Assembly: GCF_946482605.1 (NCBI RefSeq)
Contig: NZ_CAMLSE010000038.1
Location: 1 to 64,000 of the forward strand
Length of the DNA stretch: 64,000 nucleotides
Direction of reading: 5' to 3'
Origin: an uncultured Dyadobacter sp.
Lineage (GTDB): Bacteria > Bacteroidota > Bacteroidia > Cytophagales > Spirosomataceae
The position numbers and the translations under genes are program-made. Under the pieces are notes generated by a model. It ran no database searches. It was not told the DNA's origin and saw nothing but the letters and a program-made list of their open reading frames with translations. Positions within the stretch are counted from its first letter, which is position 1. Every line of letters starts with the position of its first letter. Below are positions 1 to 11,037 of the stretch, in pieces.

Positions 1-938
1 ACCGAGACCTGCACCACGCGGCCTAGTCGACGGCTTTTAATTTTCTGCTTGATCTCGTCAATAAAATCCGCTTCAATATCATCACTTTCCTCCAAGGTAA
101 AATCGCCGTTGCGGATAATCCTGAATAGGTTAGTGGAAACGATGTCTACATTCCTGTAGAGCTTGTTGATATGGGTCTTGGCAATGATTTCAATCGGCAG
201 GAACAGCAGCTCTTCTTCCCGTTCGATCACATAGAACCGGGGAAGGTTCTGAGGGAGCTGTACAAACGAGAGCTTCCTGTCCTCCTCGGAAGTCGTTCCC
301 TTCACCTGCGTGATAACGCCCAGGATAAGTACTTTGGCGAGCAACACCGGAAATGCGTGGGTGTAATCAAACAGCATCGGTGTCAGCATCGGGTACACCG
401 TGCGGTCGAAGTATTCCTCCATTGCCGCTCTCTCCTCCGCGGTGGTTTCCTCCATTCCTGCGATACGGAAGCCGTGTTTGGTAAATAACGGCACCAGCTG
501 GTCCTTGTAGCACTCATTCTGCCGACGCACAAAGTCGTGCAGCTCACGCATGAGCATTTTCCGGAACGGGATCTCGCGCAGGCCTGAATAGTCGAGCCGC
601 TCTTTGCCGAAATCCAGGTAATTGTAGAGGCTACCAACCCGGATGGTAAAAAACTCATCCAGGTTGGAGGAGGTAATGGCCAGGAATTTGAGGCGGTCAA
701 AGAGGTTACGCTCTTCATTGGTGGCCTGTTCGAGCACGCGGTCGTTGAATTTCAGCCAGCTCAGGTCCCTGCTGATCAAGTCACTTTGCTGTATCTGTGT
801 AACGGCCTTCTCCGAGGAGCTCACCGCCTTGGCATCTTCCGCCGCGGCCGGCTCTTTCGGACTTTTGAAGAGCGCAAACAAATTGGTCAGCTTGCTTCTT
901 TTCTCGTTGCTATATATTGGATCGGATGAGCCGGACAT
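1..938 (-). CDS. ppk1: Polyphosphate kinase 1, N-terminal part (cut by window edge)
   Basis: Polyphosphate kinase 1 makes long-chain polyphosphate from the ATP gamma-phosphate at the inner face of the membrane. Only the first ~312 residues are present; the gene runs off the left edge. Translating the minus strand from the ATG at 938-936 gives an N-terminal domain with DLSWLKFNDRVLEQA and then RLKFLAITSSNLDEFF, the hallmark of the PPK N-terminal helical domain. About 50 charged and polar residues precede this block, a little longer than in E. coli PPK. The catalytic histidines and phospholipase D-like domains lie outside the window. It reads in the same direction as gyrB but is separated from it by a strong terminator, so it should have its own promoter. 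Confidence 0.9.
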   Translation of the reverse strand, partial: MSGSSDPIYSNEKRSKLTNLFALFKSPKEPAAAEDAKAVSSSEKAVTQIQQSDLISRDLSWLKFNDRVLEQATNEERNLFDRLKFLAITSSNLDEFFTIRVGSLYNYLDFGKERLDYSGLREIPFRKMLMRELHDFVRRQNECYKDQLVPLFTKHGFRIAGMEETTAEERAAMEEYFDRTVYPMLTPMLFDYTHAFPVLLAKVLILGVITQVKGTTSEEDRKLSFVQLPQNLPRFYVIEREEELLFLPIEIIAKTHINKLYRNVDIVSTNLFRIIRNGDFTLEESDDIEADFIDEIKQKIKSRRLGRVVQVS

Positions 939-1042
939 AGGTTATGCTATTAAAAAGTGTATCAGTATGGCAATAAAAATTCAACGAATCTAAACAATCT
1001 ATTGTTTTCGGGTCGATGAAGTTTGTGTTAAATTTTCGTTCC

Positions 1043-1085
1043 AAAAAAGAGAAACGGATGACCGTATCTGACAGCCATCCGTTTC
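1043..1085 (-). terminator. Rho-independent terminator after gyrB
   Basis: A perfect 10-bp stem pairs 1051-1060 (GAAACGGATG) with 1076-1085. Read on the minus strand it is followed at once by TCTTTTTT. It lies 24 bases after the gyrB stop and before ppk1. Confidence 0.85.
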
Positions 1086-1108
1086 TATATCGCGGTTTGG
1101 GCTAATCG

Positions 1109-3097
<1,989 letters not shown>

Positions 3098-3165
3098 TTA
3101 TCTGGCTTTTTAAGCACGTAAAGATACGATTTTTTTATGGTTTTACCTAGCAAAAGCAGTATCAA

Positions 3166-3181
3166 ACCTCCCTTCGGAGGT
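3166..3181 (-). terminator. Weak hairpin after the 3241-4935 gene
   Basis: A 6-bp stem (ACCTCC / GGAGGT) with a 4-base loop lies 60 bases past the stop of the membrane protein gene. The following minus-strand sequence has only TTTGATAC, so it is at best a weak terminator. No other feature is seen in 3065-3240. Confidence 0.3.
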
Positions 3182-3240
3182 CGTTCTCGCGGCGAATCCG
3201 CTTGGATCGCGGCAGGAGCGGGAAATGGGTCTGTGGCGGG

Positions 3241-4935
3241 TTATTGCAGTGCCAGCCCGTCGCCGGATGCGACCAGTCTCTTATCCATCCGGTAAAACGA
3301 TTTTGCTCCGTGCCTGCTCACATCGAGCACGCCCAGATCATAAGTACCCGCATCCAGGTCATCCGGCCTGATCATGCTGTTAAAGCCGTTTTTGTAGTAG
3401 TTCCCAGTCGTTAAAATATGCTTCCGGGCCTCCACTTTCGGGTTTGCATTCATTAAAAACGTAGCACCGGTCTCCGTATGCCGGAGTACGAGGAATCGGT
3501 CATCCAGGAAATGCTTGCGTGCGGGAAGCTCGCCACTCGTCACGAAATAGTAGGTCAGATGATCCGTCCGGTCGCGCACGACACGTTTGATATCCCACGG
3601 ATCAATGTAAATCCCCGTGTTGGCGAGTGCTGGCTCAGACCGAAACATGGCATTTAGTTCCTCTTTTTGCACTACGGGATCCGGCAGCTTAAAAAAGCCC
3701 TTCTTATAAGCAGGCAACAGGTAGAAGCCACCGTTGGCAACAATGGCCTTTTCAACCGAGAACATATTGCGGTTGTTGGTCCAGTTGTAGACATCCGCCA
3801 GATAAGTGGTCTTCTTTGCCGCCACGACTCCCGTGAATGCATAGTGCGAATAGCCCCAGTAAAAAATGCTCAGGGCGGTTACTATCCCCAGCACTGATTT
3901 CCTGCGAAAGAAGTCGGTGTACATTACCAGGATAACGTAGACGATCACTGTCGATAGCGATGCGTAGATCTGGAACCGGCTTGCGATCGTAGTGCCCGCC
4001 CATGACCTGAATAATGCGATCACCGTGCTGGTGATAAAGATAAATGCAAAAAGGGTCAGCAATTCGACTGTCCCTGGCACCACCCGACCGTGCTTTTTGA
4101 AATAAATCCCTGCAACACGGATCGCAACCAGAGCCATACAAACTACAATCACCGCTCCCCATACCGCCGACCACAGTACCGGATCAGCCCAGAGTGACAT
4201 GGCAGAACCGATAAATCCGAACAGGGAAGAAAAGAAGGACAGTGCATCCTTGGGCAAATTTACCGCCTGGCCCGACTCGTAACCCGCCAGGTAAATAACC
4301 AGGCAGATGACCATGAAAATACCGGTCATGATGGCGTAGCGAAAATCTTTCAGGCACAGAAAAAAGAAGATAATGGCCGGAAAGGAAAGTATGCCGTTCC
4401 CATGCGTGAAGGTGGCCAGAAAGCAGCAGAGCATTGCTCCGTAGAAGGCCGGCCTGGTACGCTTAGACGCCAGCATGATGGCTGAAACCGTAAATGCGGT
4501 TAGGAAGGAATGCTGCATTCCGTTTAAAGCCCAGCCCGAAATCTCATGGAACAGCGGATGAAAAAACAGGAAAGGTGCGGGAAGAAAATAAATCAGCGGA
4601 AGTTTGGCCTTATTAAAATTCTGATAAACAAAGTAGAAGATGTAGATGACGTTGATGAGTACCAGAACAATGTAAAAGCGGAAGTTCAGATGTCCCGTCA
4701 ATTCGTATTCGACCAGTGAGATGAACCTCGGTATAACCGCCTTGTGGTCATTGAAAGTCCTGAACATTTCCTTGATCAGGCCCCAAAAACCCAATCCTCC
4801 CTCGGAAACTACTTCAATGAACTGAATGAGGAGAAAATCGTCCTGATACGGGAAGTTGACTGAAAATTGAAAGTTGTAAAGAAAATATAAGAGTATAACT
4901 ACAAAAATGAAAACCGCCGGCAAGAAACGCTGCAT
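3241..4935 (-). CDS. Polytopic membrane protein of unknown function, GT-C-like layout
   Basis: I do not recognise a named family. The 564-residue product begins with a hydrophobic segment (residues 5-25), then FPYQDDFLLIQFI. An acidic pair in the first extracytoplasmic loop (here QDDF) is typical of GT-C fold lipid-linked glycosyltransferases. About ten further hydrophobic helices follow to roughly residue 365, and the last ~190 residues are soluble with few hydrophobic runs. The family link is inferred from layout only. The ATG at 4935 directly precedes the first membrane helix, so the start is sound. It is monocistronic: gyrB lies downstream with a gap of about 180 bases, and a strong terminator lies upstream. 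A role in cell-surface glycan or O-antigen decoration is possible but unproven. Confidence 0.7.
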   Translation of the reverse strand: MQRFLPAVFIFVVILLYFLYNFQFSVNFPYQDDFLLIQFIEVVSEGGLGFWGLIKEMFRTFNDHKAVIPRFISLVEYELTGHLNFRFYIVLVLINVIYIFYFVYQNFNKAKLPLIYFLPAPFLFFHPLFHEISGWALNGMQHSFLTAFTVSAIMLASKRTRPAFYGAMLCCFLATFTHGNGILSFPAIIFFFLCLKDFRYAIMTGIFMVICLVIYLAGYESGQAVNLPKDALSFFSSLFGFIGSAMSLWADPVLWSAVWGAVIVVCMALVAIRVAGIYFKKHGRVVPGTVELLTLFAFIFITSTVIALFRSWAGTTIASRFQIYASLSTVIVYVILVMYTDFFRRKSVLGIVTALSIFYWGYSHYAFTGVVAAKKTTYLADVYNWTNNRNMFSVEKAIVANGGFYLLPAYKKGFFKLPDPVVQKEELNAMFRSEPALANTGIYIDPWDIKRVVRDRTDHLTYYFVTSGELPARKHFLDDRFLVLRHTETGATFLMNANPKVEARKHILTTGNYYKNGFNSMIRPDDLDAGTYDLGVLDVSRHGAKSFYRMDKRLVASGDGLALQ

Positions 4936-5067
4936 AACTGATAGATGTGGTTGTAAAGTCCATAAGACCTTGGATCGTCCCTTAGCAAATCTAAACCATT
5001 ATCCCTGGTATTCGTAGACTTCATTCGCTTTTCTTAGTAACCGAGAATAGCGATATAAATTGCCACA

Positions 5068-5108
5068 AAACAGGCAGAGCGGAAGAAAAACTTCCGCTCT
5101 GCCTGTTT
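5068..5108 (-). terminator. Terminator after the ThuA/PVC operon, 18-bp perfect stem
   Basis: Bases 5068-5085 (AAACAGGCAGAGCGGAAG) are perfectly complementary to 5091-5108 around an AAAAA loop. It lies 22 bases after the stop of the large fusion gene. The A/T ends of the stem give U-tracts on either strand. Confidence 0.8.
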
Positions 5109-5130
5109 GTACTATCAATCACCCGCCTGG

Positions 5131-8100
5131 TTACATTTTTTCCAACGGATGTTCTTTCAGCAGTTGCTCCGGTGAATAGAAATCCTTTTTGCTTTCGGTA
5201 GCTGCCCGCACCTGCTTCACTTTTTCGGGTGAAATAGCCGGTCCTTTGTTCCCGAACGAATTCCGTACATAAGTCAGGACCGCCGCTACCTCATCGTCTT
5301 TAAGCAAGCCCGCAAAAGGCGTCATAGGCACCTGGCCGGGGTATTTCTTGCCATTCACCTCGATCGGCCCGAGCAAGCCCTTCAATGCGATTTTGATCAG
5401 CCGCTCGTCGCTTCCGGTCACCCAGCTGGTGGCTGCCAGCGGCGGGAATCCGGACGCTTCCAACCCCTTACCGTCGGGCTGGTGGCAGGTTGTGCAATAG
5501 CCTTCCTTGGCATAGATCTGCCGTCCCTGGTTGAACAGGATCAGGTCATTTCCTTTCAGACTCGTTGTTGCGACAGCCTGTTTTTCCTTTTTCACATTCT
5601 GCCCTTTCAAATGCGCTTCCGCTGCTTCGAATGCATGGATCGTCCAGTCGTCGAGCGGCATTTTCTTCGCTTCTGCCAGCACCGGCAACCCTTTTTCCTT
5701 ACCGATCCAGGATGCCGCGACAATGGCCATCAACCGAACACGGCTATTCTCGTCACGCGCTGCCTGCATGAGCAGATTGGCCTGATCGGGCACCTGGTGG
5801 CCGGTGTAGCGAACCACCTGTACCGCTGCGGCACGTGCGTGGTAATCTTTGGCTTTCAATACCTGTTTCAAAAGCTTTTGATCAACTTTGTCCATACCCC
5901 AGCTCACCCACAGGCCTTCCAGCAAGTGGTGCTCGTAGCGCGGGTCATTTTTGTCCAGACCAGCCACCCAGGTATTAAGTTTGGTCAAAACCTGTGAAGC
6001 ATCGCGTCCACGCAACTCGCGGCGTGTGCGGTAGCGGGTGCGGTATTCGGGCAGTTTCAGGTTGTTAAGGAGCTCTTCAATGCTTGCACCGTCGACCTTC
6101 GCGGGCGTCACGAGCGGGCGTGATGGATACGTAATGCGGTAGATACGCCCGTGCGAGTGGTCACGCAAGGGGTCACGCGCGTTGTGCTGCATGTGGCCGA
6201 TGAGGATATTGTGCCAGTCGATCACGTACAATGAGCCGTCCGGCGCAAATTCCATATCCACAGGGCGGAAGTTGCGGTCTTCACTTACGACCAGATCCTG
6301 ACGGTGATGGCTCTTGTAGCCAGTACCTTCGTCTGTCAGCGTATGTTCTTTGGTTCCGAGGAAACCAATGGTGTTATTGATCAGGAAATCACCCTGGATA
6401 TCGTCCGGGAAATGGCGGCTGGATACAAATTCCAGACCGGAAGTCGGGCGAACGCGGTGCTTGTCCTCCACCAGCTGCACCGATTTGTGCGTGGCTTCTC
6501 CATATCGCGGCAAAACGCTGCCCGGCAGCATCCAGCGCACATCGGGGCTAGATGTTTCAGCAAAAAACGGCTGTCCCCAATCGTCGAATGCGATACCCCA
6601 GGGATTTGGAATGGAGAGCTGCGCGGTACGCTCCAACTTTTTCAATTGCGGTGCATAGCGATAGAAACCGCCATTGGTGGCACGTACAGGGCCGTAGGAA
6701 GTCTCTACATTGGTATGCAGAAAAACGCCTTCGCCAGAATAGATGGCACCCGATGGGTCCACAGTAAATGCGTGGCTGTTATGATGCGTATCGTGGTCGT
6801 CGAAACCGCTCAGCAGGATTTCTTCCTTATCCGCCTTGCCGTCGCCGTTTGTATCGACGAGCAATTTCAGGTTGGTACCCTGCGAAACGTAAACGCCCTC
6901 CTTCGCAATTTCAAAGCCTAATGGCAGATGCAGCCCATCGGCGAAAACAGTTTGTTTATCGGCCTTACCGTCGTTATTGGTATCTTCAAAAATAATGATC
7001 TTATCGTTCGGCTTCGAATCGCCGGGCTTGTAATGCGGGTAGCTCGGCATCGTTGCCACCCAAAGGCGGCCCTTATTATCAAACGACATCTGCATTGGCT
7101 TCGCCAGGTCGGGGAACTCCTGCTCCGAAGCGAAAAGCTCGATCTTATAGCCATTTGGCACTTTCAGTTTCGCCAATGCATCATTTCCGTACAAATAAGT
7201 AAGGCTACCGTTTTTGTCAGGATTGAAATTAGTCTTAACCTGAGGCAAAGTCCTGGTAGTTTTATCCGCCGCAGCCAGATCCGTTTTCTCGCCCTTCGAA
7301 GCGGCAAGCCAGATCGCCTGATCGCGGATGTCGGTCAACTGACGGATCTTCTCGATTTCGGCAGGATAGTTGTCTGGCCCGAATGGATTGTAGCGACGGC
7401 CATACACGTGCACGCCGTTAGGAATTTTAAAGTCATTGTGCCACATCCAGTTCTTTTCGTCCACAGCGGCATGTACCAGTTCGCGGTCCTTCGCCTTCGC
7501 CGCAGCTTTTCCGAAGATTTTATCAACCAATAACACACCCAGCTTCTTGTAACCTTCCGCATTCAGCTGCGATCCGTCGATTGTGAGATCTTCTTTCGTT
7601 TCGGCATACCACTTTTGTGAGGGAGCGAATGCGTCTACAAAAAGGACTTTGTTCTGGTCGGCCACTTCCTTCATTGCCTGGGTATACAAAAGGAGGTTTT
7701 CGTTCTCCTTTTTGCCATTAGGCAGATCAAACTTAGCCGAGAGATCTTCGAATGCGATGGGGGAAACGATCACCAGTTGCGGTGCCGAAGTGCCATTGTA
7801 TTTTTGCTGCAATGTCCATTTGATGAATGCATCGAGCTCAGCCTTGTAATTGGCAAGGCCGGCCTTTCCTTCAAAAGACTCATTATATCCGAAAAAGGAA
7901 ATGATGACGTCGGTTTTCAGGCGGGTCAGCCATTGGTCTGGCGATTCGAGGTGGCCCTCACTTTGGGAAGGATTGGCGAGCTCTGTCTGGAATTTTTCGG
8001 CCCCCGGGAATGCCCAGGGAGTATTGCGGCTTGCGTGCGGACGGAAGCCTGGCGTGTCGCCGCCGTCGCACATATTGCGGATAACGAGGTTATCGTCCGG

Positions 8101-8301
8101 GTAACGTACATACAATTCCGTTTCGAAATTGTCGTAATTCATCATTCGGGAACCGAGGTTATTGCCAATCAGGGAGATGTGCGTTTCCTTACCGATCTTG
8201 ACCGGCACAGGTTGGTTCAACTGAAACGCGCTGAATGCAATGACTGCCAGTCCAAATGCAATAAGCGAAAAATAGACGCTGATTTTTTTGGGTTTAGACA
8301 T
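5131..8301 (-). CDS. Exported fusion: degenerate SGNH domain, PVC-type dehydrogenase-like propeller, HEAT, cytochrome c
   Basis: A 1,056-residue exported protein of the 'PVC-type heme-binding CxxCH' class. An N-terminal hydrophobic helix (residues 8-27) serves as signal or anchor. Residues ~40-270 resemble an SGNH hydrolase, but block I reads IGNNLGSRM instead of GDS and block V reads DGSQLN instead of DGxHLN, so both the Ser and the His are absent. Block III FGYNESFEG is kept. Residues ~375-740 form the propeller, starting PNGYKIELFASE and with calcium-type DTNNDGKAD and DTNGDGKAD loops. A HEAT-like helical region follows (~770-900), then a cytochrome c domain with C936-T-T-C-H940 and a probable axial Met in QVPMTPF. 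The upstream ThuA gene ends 43 bases away, a pairing common in Planctomycetes and Bacteroidota. Oxidation of a sugar or polyol is inferred; the substrate is unknown. Confidence 0.85.
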   Translation of the reverse strand: MSKPKKISVYFSLIAFGLAVIAFSAFQLNQPVPVKIGKETHISLIGNNLGSRMMNYDNFETELYVRYPDDNLVIRNMCDGGDTPGFRPHASRNTPWAFPGAEKFQTELANPSQSEGHLESPDQWLTRLKTDVIISFFGYNESFEGKAGLANYKAELDAFIKWTLQQKYNGTSAPQLVIVSPIAFEDLSAKFDLPNGKKENENLLLYTQAMKEVADQNKVLFVDAFAPSQKWYAETKEDLTIDGSQLNAEGYKKLGVLLVDKIFGKAAAKAKDRELVHAAVDEKNWMWHNDFKIPNGVHVYGRRYNPFGPDNYPAEIEKIRQLTDIRDQAIWLAASKGEKTDLAAADKTTRTLPQVKTNFNPDKNGSLTYLYGNDALAKLKVPNGYKIELFASEQEFPDLAKPMQMSFDNKGRLWVATMPSYPHYKPGDSKPNDKIIIFEDTNNDGKADKQTVFADGLHLPLGFEIAKEGVYVSQGTNLKLLVDTNGDGKADKEEILLSGFDDHDTHHNSHAFTVDPSGAIYSGEGVFLHTNVETSYGPVRATNGGFYRYAPQLKKLERTAQLSIPNPWGIAFDDWGQPFFAETSSPDVRWMLPGSVLPRYGEATHKSVQLVEDKHRVRPTSGLEFVSSRHFPDDIQGDFLINNTIGFLGTKEHTLTDEGTGYKSHHRQDLVVSEDRNFRPVDMEFAPDGSLYVIDWHNILIGHMQHNARDPLRDHSHGRIYRITYPSRPLVTPAKVDGASIEELLNNLKLPEYRTRYRTRRELRGRDASQVLTKLNTWVAGLDKNDPRYEHHLLEGLWVSWGMDKVDQKLLKQVLKAKDYHARAAAVQVVRYTGHQVPDQANLLMQAARDENSRVRLMAIVAASWIGKEKGLPVLAEAKKMPLDDWTIHAFEAAEAHLKGQNVKKEKQAVATTSLKGNDLILFNQGRQIYAKEGYCTTCHQPDGKGLEASGFPPLAATSWVTGSDERLIKIALKGLLGPIEVNGKKYPGQVPMTPFAGLLKDDEVAAVLTYVRNSFGNKGPAISPEKVKQVRAATESKKDFYSPEQLLKEHPLEKM

Positions 8302-8344
8302 TTGAAAAGATTTTAGGTTGGGTTTGGATAGCGTTATTTGAAAG

Positions 8345-9238
8345 TTACTTGGCTTCGCGATATGGGACCTGGATATCCATTTTCCCCTTCCATTCTTTCG
8401 GGATTTTCAGCCCCAGCTCGTAGTGGATCGCATTGATAACGAGCCGTTGGAATGGTTCGAGCCGGAAATCCTCCGGGTGTCCGAGTGTGGTCATGAACAC
8501 CTTGCCGCCAAATGAGTTGGTGCCGGTCCAGGCGACGGGATTTTCGATCGCCTCTTTATCAGGGTTCACCGACTTGCCCATCAGCAGCCAAGTCGAGCCT
8601 TTGGTAGGATAATCGGGCAGTACGCGGTACAGCCACGATCGCGCGTGGAATGGACCTTTCACACCGGTCAGGATCGGATTTTTAGCCTGCTCGGGGATCA
8701 CCGTCACATCTGTGCTGCTGTTATGGCCATAATGCGTATGCTTTGCAGCTCCGCCCCATCCCGGAGGTGCGTTCAGTGCAAACTCGCCAAAAGCGTTCCA
8801 TTTCTCGCTTTCATGGCCTTTCGGGAAATTGAATGCGTGGGTCGTCGTCCGGAAACCCATTACCGGCTTCCCGGTTTTGAGATAAGCCTCGATGAGTGCC
8901 AGCTGATCGGGCGGCAACTGGCGCCAGCGCAGGTAAAAAACTGCCAGATCGGCATCCTTGAGTGCTTCGAGACCGGGAATATTCTTTTCGCTGTTATGAT
9001 CGGGATAGGCCTTAAGGACGATCGTACGCATACCATAATTCTTTTCGAGTTCTGCGGCTACGATCGGCAGCGTTTCTTCGCCACTGTATTCATGATCACC
9101 CGTAACGAACACCACAAGCGGAGCGCTGCCCGGGGATTTTTTGTCTTTTTTAGAGGATTGCGCGGTCGACAAATGCGCATTGACCACCACTGCAAATGCT
9201 GCAAAGAGCATGCAGATGCAGAATTGTTTCAATTTCAT
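8345..9238 (-). CDS. ThuA domain protein, exported
   Basis: A ThuA-like (class I glutamine amidotransferase fold) protein of 297 residues from the ATG at 9238. An in-frame start lies 7 codons upstream, but the ATG at 9238 gives the cleaner signal peptide: MKLKQF, a hydrophobic core, and cleavage near LSTAQS. The mature part begins APLVVFVTGDHEYSGEETLPI and contains ADLAVFYLRWRQLPP, GKPVMGFRTTTHAF, the glycine-rich NAPPGWGGAAKHTHYGHNSST and a C-terminal TLGHPEDF. ThuA family members act in trehalose or related disaccharide use, but their chemistry is unsettled. It is the first gene of an operon with the PVC-type fusion downstream, so the two probably act on the same periplasmic sugar. Confidence 0.85.
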   Translation of the reverse strand: MKLKQFCICMLFAAFAVVVNAHLSTAQSSKKDKKSPGSAPLVVFVTGDHEYSGEETLPIVAAELEKNYGMRTIVLKAYPDHNSEKNIPGLEALKDADLAVFYLRWRQLPPDQLALIEAYLKTGKPVMGFRTTTHAFNFPKGHESEKWNAFGEFALNAPPGWGGAAKHTHYGHNSSTDVTVIPEQAKNPILTGVKGPFHARSWLYRVLPDYPTKGSTWLLMGKSVNPDKEAIENPVAWTGTNSFGGKVFMTTLGHPEDFRLEPFQRLVINAIHYELGLKIPKEWKGKMDIQVPYREAK

Positions 9239-9432
9239 GGTAAAAGGATTAAGATTCAAGCTTAGTGAGTAAAGGGATATATCAGGAAGACTGTTTAATG
9301 CAATTTTTCCCCTAGTTAGTCATAAATGAAATGTTGGCTGTCCTGTGTTGTCCTGTTTGGGGCGGGCTACGGGGGATTAATTTTGTCCAAGATGTTGGTA
9401 TAAGGCAGTAAAAGGAATGCTTATTGACAAAA
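9239..9432. other. Non-coding gap upstream of the ThuA gene
   Basis: About 190 bases between the ThuA start and the frameshifted small gene. It should hold the promoter of the ThuA operon, but I find no exact TAnnTTTG box on the minus strand and no terminator hairpin. Confidence 0.5.
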
Positions 9433-9758
9433 TCAATCGGCACGGTCAATTCTCAACAACTTGCCGTTTTCGAAAATCAGCTCTTGCCCATATATCTGAA
9501 TTGTGTCGCCGGAGAAATCCAGATCGCCAGGTGAAGGATAATTTGCCAGGCATTTTTCTATTGGCTCTTTGTCAAATCAGTGGTATTAATGATTGAAACG
9601 ATTGTGGCCAGCTCTTGTTTAGTCGTTGCATAACCATCCTTCATGTAAGAAATCGTCACCGCCTGATCTGCAATGAGATATCCTTCTATGATTACTACAA
9701 AAAGCAGAAATCCTCCCAACAAACCAAAAATCAATTTTTGCTGCCTGCTAAACGACAT
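9433..9758 (-). pseudogene. Small membrane-anchored protein, interrupted by a one-base frameshift
   Basis: The first 66 codons (9758 down to 9558) give a cytoplasmic MSFSRQQK, one membrane helix (GLLGGFLLFVVIIEGYLI) and a polar tail ending NTTDLTKSQ then stop. In the next frame the sequence continues without a gap: FDKEPIEKCLANYPSPGD and on to GQELIFENGKLLRIDRAD before a TGA at 9433. That second piece has no start of its own and is preceded by a stop. Adding one A to the AAA at 9574-9576 (one T in the coding strand, GAT TTT GAC) would restore a single protein of about 108 residues. It may be a true pseudogene, a truncated working protein, or a sequencing error in a short homopolymer. Family unknown. 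Confidence 0.6.
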
Positions 9759-9778
9759 CGTGATAGAGTCTGATTTTG

Positions 9779-9982
9779 TCAGTTGATAAATCTGTTTCTA
9801 TTCGCAGTCCACCATGCTTTGTTAATTTCACAAGCCAGGCAATCCACCGCAAATTGAGGAACTTTGAATTTGGCCACAAGCTCGACATATCTGGCAAAAT
9901 CGGTATCATTCTGACTCTCGCTCGCTCGTAAATCGTCAGAAAGTCTCGACATTGAACTATCATTTACATGCTTGTTGTCCAT
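9779..9982 (-). CDS. Small hypothetical protein (67 residues)
   Basis: Unrecognised. The 67-residue soluble product (start MDNKHVNDSSMSRLSDDL) has no signal peptide or membrane segment and contains two cysteines near its C-terminus (FAVDCLACEINKAW). It lies between two other short minus-strand frames with gaps of 24 and 20 bases, which suggests one small operon. An alternative frame (9748-9963) covers the same DNA but would run into the next gene, so this frame is preferred. The base composition is more AT-rich than that of the neighbouring large genes, as in recently acquired DNA. Confidence 0.45.
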   Translation of the reverse strand: MDNKHVNDSSMSRLSDDLRASESQNDTDFARYVELVAKFKVPQFAVDCLACEINKAWWTANRNRFIN

Positions 9983-10006
9983 CGATTTAAGGTCCCAAAG
10001 TATCGG

Positions 10007-10171
10007 TTAATCTTGCAAATACGCTTTCATCTCTTCTCTCAATATATAATCATACTTTAATTTCTCCGCAATGACATCTTCCCCTGACATTCGCGGGCGA
10101 GTGTTATGAGGCGTGTGGAAATCTCCATTCTTCACGGGAATCCGAATGGCTATCGCCAGTCCGCCTGGCAT
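10007..10171 (-). CDS. Small hypothetical protein (54 residues) or 3' gene remnant
   Basis: An ATG at 10171 opens a frame of 54 codons ending in a TAA at 10009-10007. The product contains IPVKNGDFHTPHN and a charged amphipathic C-terminus (EDVIAEKLKYDYILREEMKA). The frame stays open for 14 codons upstream of the ATG with hydrophobic content (RLIALCFLSQ), so the piece may be the 3' end of a longer, lost gene. It ends 24 bases before the 67-residue gene, in the same direction. Family unknown. Confidence 0.4.
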   Translation of the reverse strand: MPGGLAIAIRIPVKNGDFHTPHNTRPRMSGEDVIAEKLKYDYILREEMKAYLQD

Positions 10172-10268
10172 CTGACTGAGAAAGCATAATGCTATTAGAC
10201 GATTTTGTTTCGGCTAACAATCGTCCTTTTATCGAAGGGGGAAAACAATCTACCGTATGGTAAACGGC

Positions 10269-11006
10269 TCAAAAAAACCTGAAACCCAGCGTCAGCGAAA
10301 ACCGCGACAGATCCACGCTGTCATCCTTCGACAAATGCAAAGTCTCCGTGCTGAATTCTGTTTTGCGTTGGAGGCGGTAGATGGCACCCATCATGGCCGT
10401 GCCGGTGAGGTTGAGGGCGAATTTCGGGGTAATGGGTTGCTCAATCCCCACGCTGACGCCCCAGTTCATGGTCTTGCCCGAGAAGGTGAGCTCCTGTGCT
10501 TTGACGACACTTTTGTTTTCGTAAGGCTGGTAGCCGAGCAGCAGGGAGGTTAGGATGGCAGTTTTGCCGTTTTTAAGAAACGATCGATGGATCAATGCAC
10601 CGCTCAGATGCTGGATCGTCACCTTTTCGCTTTGCAGGCTGTCCATTCGGGCACTACCCTTGTACATTTCGTACCGCAAGCCGAAGCCGACATGCTTCCA
10701 GGGAAAGTAAGCGATATCGCCGCCGAACGCGATACCGGATTTGAGGTCTTTGATGTATTCCTGTTCGTCGTGGGTGACGGCCATCCGTGCACGGAACAAC
10801 CGATAGGCATAGCCCCCATTCAGACCAACACTCCATCGCGGAAGGCTGGTTTCCTTGCTGACCTTTCCACGTGCCGCAGGTTTAGAAGGATGCTCATTCA
10901 CCTCTTCGCGGTCCTTTCTCCATTCGGTGATGGAGGCTTCCTGGGCGCTGGCACAATGGCCCAACATACCCAAAACCATTAACAGGACTGCAAAAGATCT
11001 GATCAT
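10269..11006 (-). CDS. Outer-membrane beta-barrel protein, hypothetical
   Basis: A 245-residue protein with a clear signal peptide (MIRSFAVLLMVLG, cleavage at CASAQ/E). A ~45-residue charged, proline-containing linker follows. The rest alternates polar and hydrophobic residues in short strands (WSVGLNGGYAYRLF, VGFGLRYEMYKG, AILTSLLLGYQPY, MNWGVSVGIEQ) and ends SLTLGFRFF; a terminal Phe is the usual signal for barrel assembly by BamA. This fits a small 8- to 10-strand porin-like barrel in the outer membrane. No enzyme motif is seen. It has its own -7 box 31 bases upstream and lies downstream of the haloperoxidase-like gene in the opposite order of transcription flow, so it is probably a separate unit. 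Confidence 0.75.
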   Translation of the reverse strand: MIRSFAVLLMVLGMLGHCASAQEASITEWRKDREEVNEHPSKPAARGKVSKETSLPRWSVGLNGGYAYRLFRARMAVTHDEQEYIKDLKSGIAFGGDIAYFPWKHVGFGLRYEMYKGSARMDSLQSEKVTIQHLSGALIHRSFLKNGKTAILTSLLLGYQPYENKSVVKAQELTFSGKTMNWGVSVGIEQPITPKFALNLTGTAMMGAIYRLQRKTEFSTETLHLSKDDSVDLSRFSLTLGFRFF

Positions 11007-11037
11007 TATCTGCGAAACGCGGCGATTTAAGAGAGCC

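Noticed and set aside
9748..9963. An alternative 71-codon minus-strand frame
   Set aside because: It overlaps the 67-residue gene almost fully and would run past it into the next start; the other frame fits the short gene spacing better.
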